From the NCBI GenBank assembly GCA_015233135.1, contig JADFYH010000007.1:1-64000 (forward strand): a stretch of DNA of 64,000 nt, written 5' to 3'. The position numbers were made by a program, and so were the translations under genes. The stretch's first letter is position 1. Every line of letters starts with the position of its first letter. The notes under the pieces are model-generated. The model searched no databases, was not told where the DNA came from, and saw only the letters and a program-made list of their open reading frames with translations. The DNA comes from Deltaproteobacteria bacterium (GTDB lineage: Bacteria; UBA10199; JADFYH01). Shown piece by piece: positions 61,581-64,000 of the stretch.

Positions 61581-62354
61581 TCAACCAAATCTACCGGTAA
61601 TATAATCTTCGGTAAGGGAAGAAGAAGGGTTTCTGAAAATCTTTTTTGTATCGTCGTATTCTATGAGTTTCCCGTTCAGGAGAAAAGCTGTTTTATCCGA
61701 AACCCGAGCCGCTTGTTGCATATTGTGGGTCACAATCACCATGGTATAATCCCTCTTCAACTCTTCAATCAGCTGTTCAACTTTAGCCGTAGAAATAGGG
61801 TCTAAAGCCGAGCATGGCTCATCCATCAAGAGGATTTCGGGATTAACGGCCAGGGCCCTGGCAATGCACAAACGCTGTTGTTGCCCGCCGGAAAGTGAAA
61901 TTCCGGAGCGATGAAGCCCGTCTTTTACTTCATCCCACAAGGCAGCCATTTTCAAGCATTTTTCTACAATTTCTTGGGCAGATCTTTTTCGAAGATGCCC
62001 TCCGAATTTCAGCCCTGCAATGACATTGTCGAAAATGGAAAGAGTTGGAAAAGGATTTGGCTTTTGGAAGACCATGCCTATTTTTCGACGTACCAATACC
62101 GGATCGACATCGGTATCATAAATATTCTTCCCCTGAACCAAGATTTGACCCGAAATTTTAGCCCCTGCGATCACTTCGTGCATACGATTCATCGCGCGCA
62201 CTAAGGTTGATTTTCCACAACCGGAAGGACCAATCACGGCAATCACCTTTTTGAAGGGCACTTGCATGCTAATATCAAACAACACTTGCTTGGGGCCAAA
62301 GGAGGCATTTAAATTTTTTGTTTCCAAAACAACTGTGGTGTCCATTTGTTCCAT
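61581..62354 (-). CDS. pstB: Phosphate ABC transporter ATPase
   Basis: PstB powers phosphate import. The 257-residue product has Walker [27 protein letters not shown], Walker [14 protein letters not shown] and the switch histidine [13 protein letters not shown] 62354 or 62345 could start it. It follows pstA across a repeat. Confidence 0.96.
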   Translation of the reverse strand: MEQMDTTVVLETKNLNASFGPKQVLFDISMQVPFKKVIAVIGPSGCGKSTLVRAMNRMHEVIAGAKISGQILVQGKNIYDTDVDPVLVRRKIGMVFQKPNPFPTLSIFDNVIAGLKFGGHLRKRSAQEIVEKCLKMAALWDEVKDGLHRSGISLSGGQQQRLCIARALAVNPEILLMDEPCSALDPISTAKVEQLIEELKRDYTMVIVTHNMQQAARVSDKTAFLLNGKLIEYDDTKKIFRNPSSSLTEDYITGRFG

Positions 62355-62366
62355 AAATTAATTTTT

Positions 62367-62404
62367 CACCCTCCCCCTAACCCTCTCCCGTCAAGGGAGA
62401 GGGA
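62367..62404. repeat. CCCTCTCCC palindrome between pstA and pstB
   Basis: CCCTCTCCC-GTCAA-GGGAGAGGG, preceded by CACCCTCCCCC, lies in the pstA-pstB gap. It matches the family found in and around purD and lepB. Confidence 0.7.
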
Positions 62405-62409
62405 ACTGG

Positions 62410-63282
62410 CTACCGTCCTTGTAATCGATTGCGGGTAGTATAACGAGCCAGTAAATTCACAATCAAACTAAATCCCATGAGCACCAAGGCCCCAGCCCAG
62501 GCCTTTGCCTGCCAATCTTCATAAGGGCTAATCGCGTAAGTGAAAATTTGTAAGGTCAGCGAAGCCATGGGTTCATTCAAATGAGTTTGCCAAAACTGAT
62601 TTCCAAAGGAGGTAAAGAGCAGAGGGGCTGTCTCCCCTGTAATGCGGGCTACGGCCAGGATGATAGCCGTCACAATTCCAGGTTTTGCGGTGGAAAGCAC
62701 AATGCGCAAAATAATTTTCCAGCGGCGAATCCCCAAGGCCATGGCGGCTTCCCTTAAAGTGTGGGGTACCAATTTCACGACTTCTTCTGTGGTTCGAACG
62801 ATGACGGGAATCATCAGCAAGGCCAAGGCCAAGGCCCCCGCGTAACCCGAAAAATGCTGAAAAGGAATGACGATCAAGGCATAAGCAAAGAGCCCCATCA
62901 CGATGGAGGGTAAGCCGTTCAATATATCCGTAGAAAAGCGAATTACTTGGGCATAGAAAGAATTGCCATATTCGGCCAAATACAAACCCGTGAACACGCC
63001 CACTGGAACACCTAAAAGAGAGGCCGAAGAAACCAGAATTAGAGTTCCTGCCAGGGCGTTCGCCACACCTCCGCCCGCTTCGCCAACAGGACTGGGCATA
63101 TGGATGAAAAAATCCAAATTAATTGCCGAGATACCGCGATAAAAAACATAGCCCATCAAAAGCAACAAAACGCCTATCGCAAAGACACAGCAAAGAGCGC
63201 AGGCAAAGGCATTAAACCGGTTGATTATTTTTCGGCGACGATAGTGAAAATTTGAAACCTGTATTTTGGTCATTGGAGTCAT
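62410..63282 (-). CDS. pstA: Phosphate ABC transporter permease PstA
   Basis: PstA is one of two permeases of the phosphate importer. The 290-residue product has about six membrane segments and the ABC permease loop region EAAMALGIRRWKII. Its start overlaps the pstC stop by four bases. Confidence 0.94.
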   Translation of the reverse strand: MTPMTKIQVSNFHYRRRKIINRFNAFACALCCVFAIGVLLLLMGYVFYRGISAINLDFFIHMPSPVGEAGGGVANALAGTLILVSSASLLGVPVGVFTGLYLAEYGNSFYAQVIRFSTDILNGLPSIVMGLFAYALIVIPFQHFSGYAGALALALLMIPVIVRTTEEVVKLVPHTLREAAMALGIRRWKIILRIVLSTAKPGIVTAIILAVARITGETAPLLFTSFGNQFWQTHLNEPMASLTLQIFTYAISPYEDWQAKAWAGALVLMGFSLIVNLLARYTTRNRLQGR

Positions 63283-64000
63283 CGTTTTTTGGCCTTTCCG
63301 ACAAGCAGCCGTGCAAAGACATTCACAATGAGGGTAATCACTAATAATAAAAGTCCCATTTTAGAAAGTGAAGAAAGGTATAAAGGCGAGGTGGCCTCTG
63401 CAAATTCATTCGCAATCACCGAAGCTAAACTATAAGCGGGAGCAAAAATGGAAGCAGACACTTCGGGTCTGTTTCCAATCACCATGGTGACAGCCATGGT
63501 CTCTCCAATGGCCCTTCCAAGACCCAAGACACAGGCCCCAATGATTCCAGAACGGGAAAGCCTGAGAACCACCCAAATAATAGACTCCCATTGAGTGCCC
63601 CCCAAGGCATAAACCCCCTCTTTATACTCTTGGGGTATCGTTAAAAAAATCTCCTTGGTCACCGAGGTAATGGTTGGAAGAATCATAATGGAAAGCACCA
63701 TACCGCCTGCAAGTAAACTGGGCCCATAGGCCGGGCCTTCAAACAATTTAATAGAGCCCAACAGTGGAAAAAAAGAGGGGAAAAAAGTATTTCGAATGAA
63801 AGGAATGAGCACAAAAATAGCCCACAAGCCATAAATAACACTGGGAATTGCCGCCAGCAGCTCGATTAAAAAGGAAATGGGATTACGCAACCAGCTGGGG
63901 GCCCATTGGGTGATAAACAAGGCCGAACCCAGGGAGATGGGAACGGCAATCAGCATCGCAATCAAAGAGGAAGCCAGGGTGCCATAGATAAAAGAAAGCG
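63279..64000 (-). CDS. pstC: Phosphate ABC transporter permease PstC (partial)
   Basis: The gene continues beyond the right edge; about 239 residues are visible. LSFIYGTLASSLIAMLIAVPISLGSALFI and the loop EGVYALGGTQWESIIW are typical of PstC. pstS, if present, must lie outside the window. Confidence 0.93.
   Translation of the reverse strand, partial: LSFIYGTLASSLIAMLIAVPISLGSALFITQWAPSWLRNPISFLIELLAAIPSVIYGLWAIFVLIPFIRNTFFPSFFPLLGSIKLFEGPAYGPSLLAGGMVLSIMILPTITSVTKEIFLTIPQEYKEGVYALGGTQWESIIWVVLRLSRSGIIGACVLGLGRAIGETMAVTMVIGNRPEVSASIFAPAYSLASVIANEFAEATSPLYLSSLSKMGLLLLVITLIVNVFARLLVGKAKKR

Noticed and set aside
1-64000. CRISPR array, rRNA operon or prophage
   Set aside because: No regularly spaced repeats, no rRNA-like sequence and no phage structural genes were seen.

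Overview
This 64 kb window is dense chromosomal sequence from a Gram-negative bacterium. Lipobox and Sec signal peptides, DksA, DciA, a GlnE adenylyltransferase, a GshA of the Acidithiobacillus-type family, a Myxococcus-style PEGA Ser/Thr kinase and TatD fused to radical SAM together suggest a deltaproteobacterial-type or related candidate lineage. Nothing here fixes the species. There is no prophage and no CRISPR array. Accessory DNA appears as small toxin-antitoxin modules, palindromic repeats and scars of deleted genes.

Layout, left to right. 0.4-5.7 kb (+): glnE split into two overlapping genes, an archaeal-type PEP carboxylase and a glutamate-cysteine ligase, mostly joined by start/stop overlaps. 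5.7-8.0 kb: dksA (-), a DciA-like protein and an aldehyde dehydrogenase. 8.1-16.4 kb (-): DUF1015 protein, purD, lepB, lepA, a TatD/radical-SAM fusion and an alpha/beta hydrolase. 16.4-21.6 kb (+): a structured leader, a 1191-residue secreted multidomain protein, a collapsed creBC two-component relic and a Phd/PIN toxin-antitoxin pair. 21.7-24.3 kb (+): GH3 glycosidase, SanA/YdcF-like protein and an RNA-ligase-like nucleotidyltransferase. 24.3-26.9 kb (-): a scar where a type I restriction gene (hsdR) fragment meets an integrase fragment, then grpE and hemW. 27.0-29.1 kb (+): a ParA ATPase with a secreted beta-helix protein. 29.1-38.6 kb (-): AAA/DUF4143 ATPase, hisS, TPR protein, aroQ, small protein, aroB, DUF1016 nuclease, aroK, aroC, an Xre regulator and prepilin peptidase. 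38.6-43.6 kb: gatC-gatA and gatB (+), separated by a toxin-antitoxin pair and nth (-), with a phd relic at the gatB start. 43.7-48.7 kb: membrane protein, lipoprotein, ilvD, another toxin-antitoxin pair, a frameshifted hicB, an MBL hydrolase, a MITE-like element and a cytochrome c. 48.8-52.6 kb (+): fadA-fadN beta-oxidation genes behind a FadR-like operator. 52.6-56.7 kb (-): a potassium-channel-like protein, a PEGA Ser/Thr kinase and a bacteriohemerythrin, closed by a terminator. 56.9-60.4 kb: two small genes, a large acyl-CoA dehydrogenase and two small envelope proteins. 60.6-64 kb (-): tRNA-Phe and pstCAB-phoU, with pstC running off the right edge.

Themes. Nitrogen and carbon control sit together (glnE halves with PEPC). 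A near-complete shikimate segment is led by an Xre regulator and interrupted by a nuclease gene. Fatty-acid oxidation is represented by fadA, fadN and an acyl-CoA dehydrogenase. A family of short palindromes with CCCTCTCCC/GGGAGAGGG arms is scattered between genes; one copy lies inside purD and is translated, and one lies inside a MITE-like element. The most interesting candidate for an undescribed system is the channel-kinase-hemerythrin operon at 52.6-56.7 kb. Its three genes are tightly spaced, the kinase ribosome-binding site overlaps the channel stop codon, and the operon has its own terminator.
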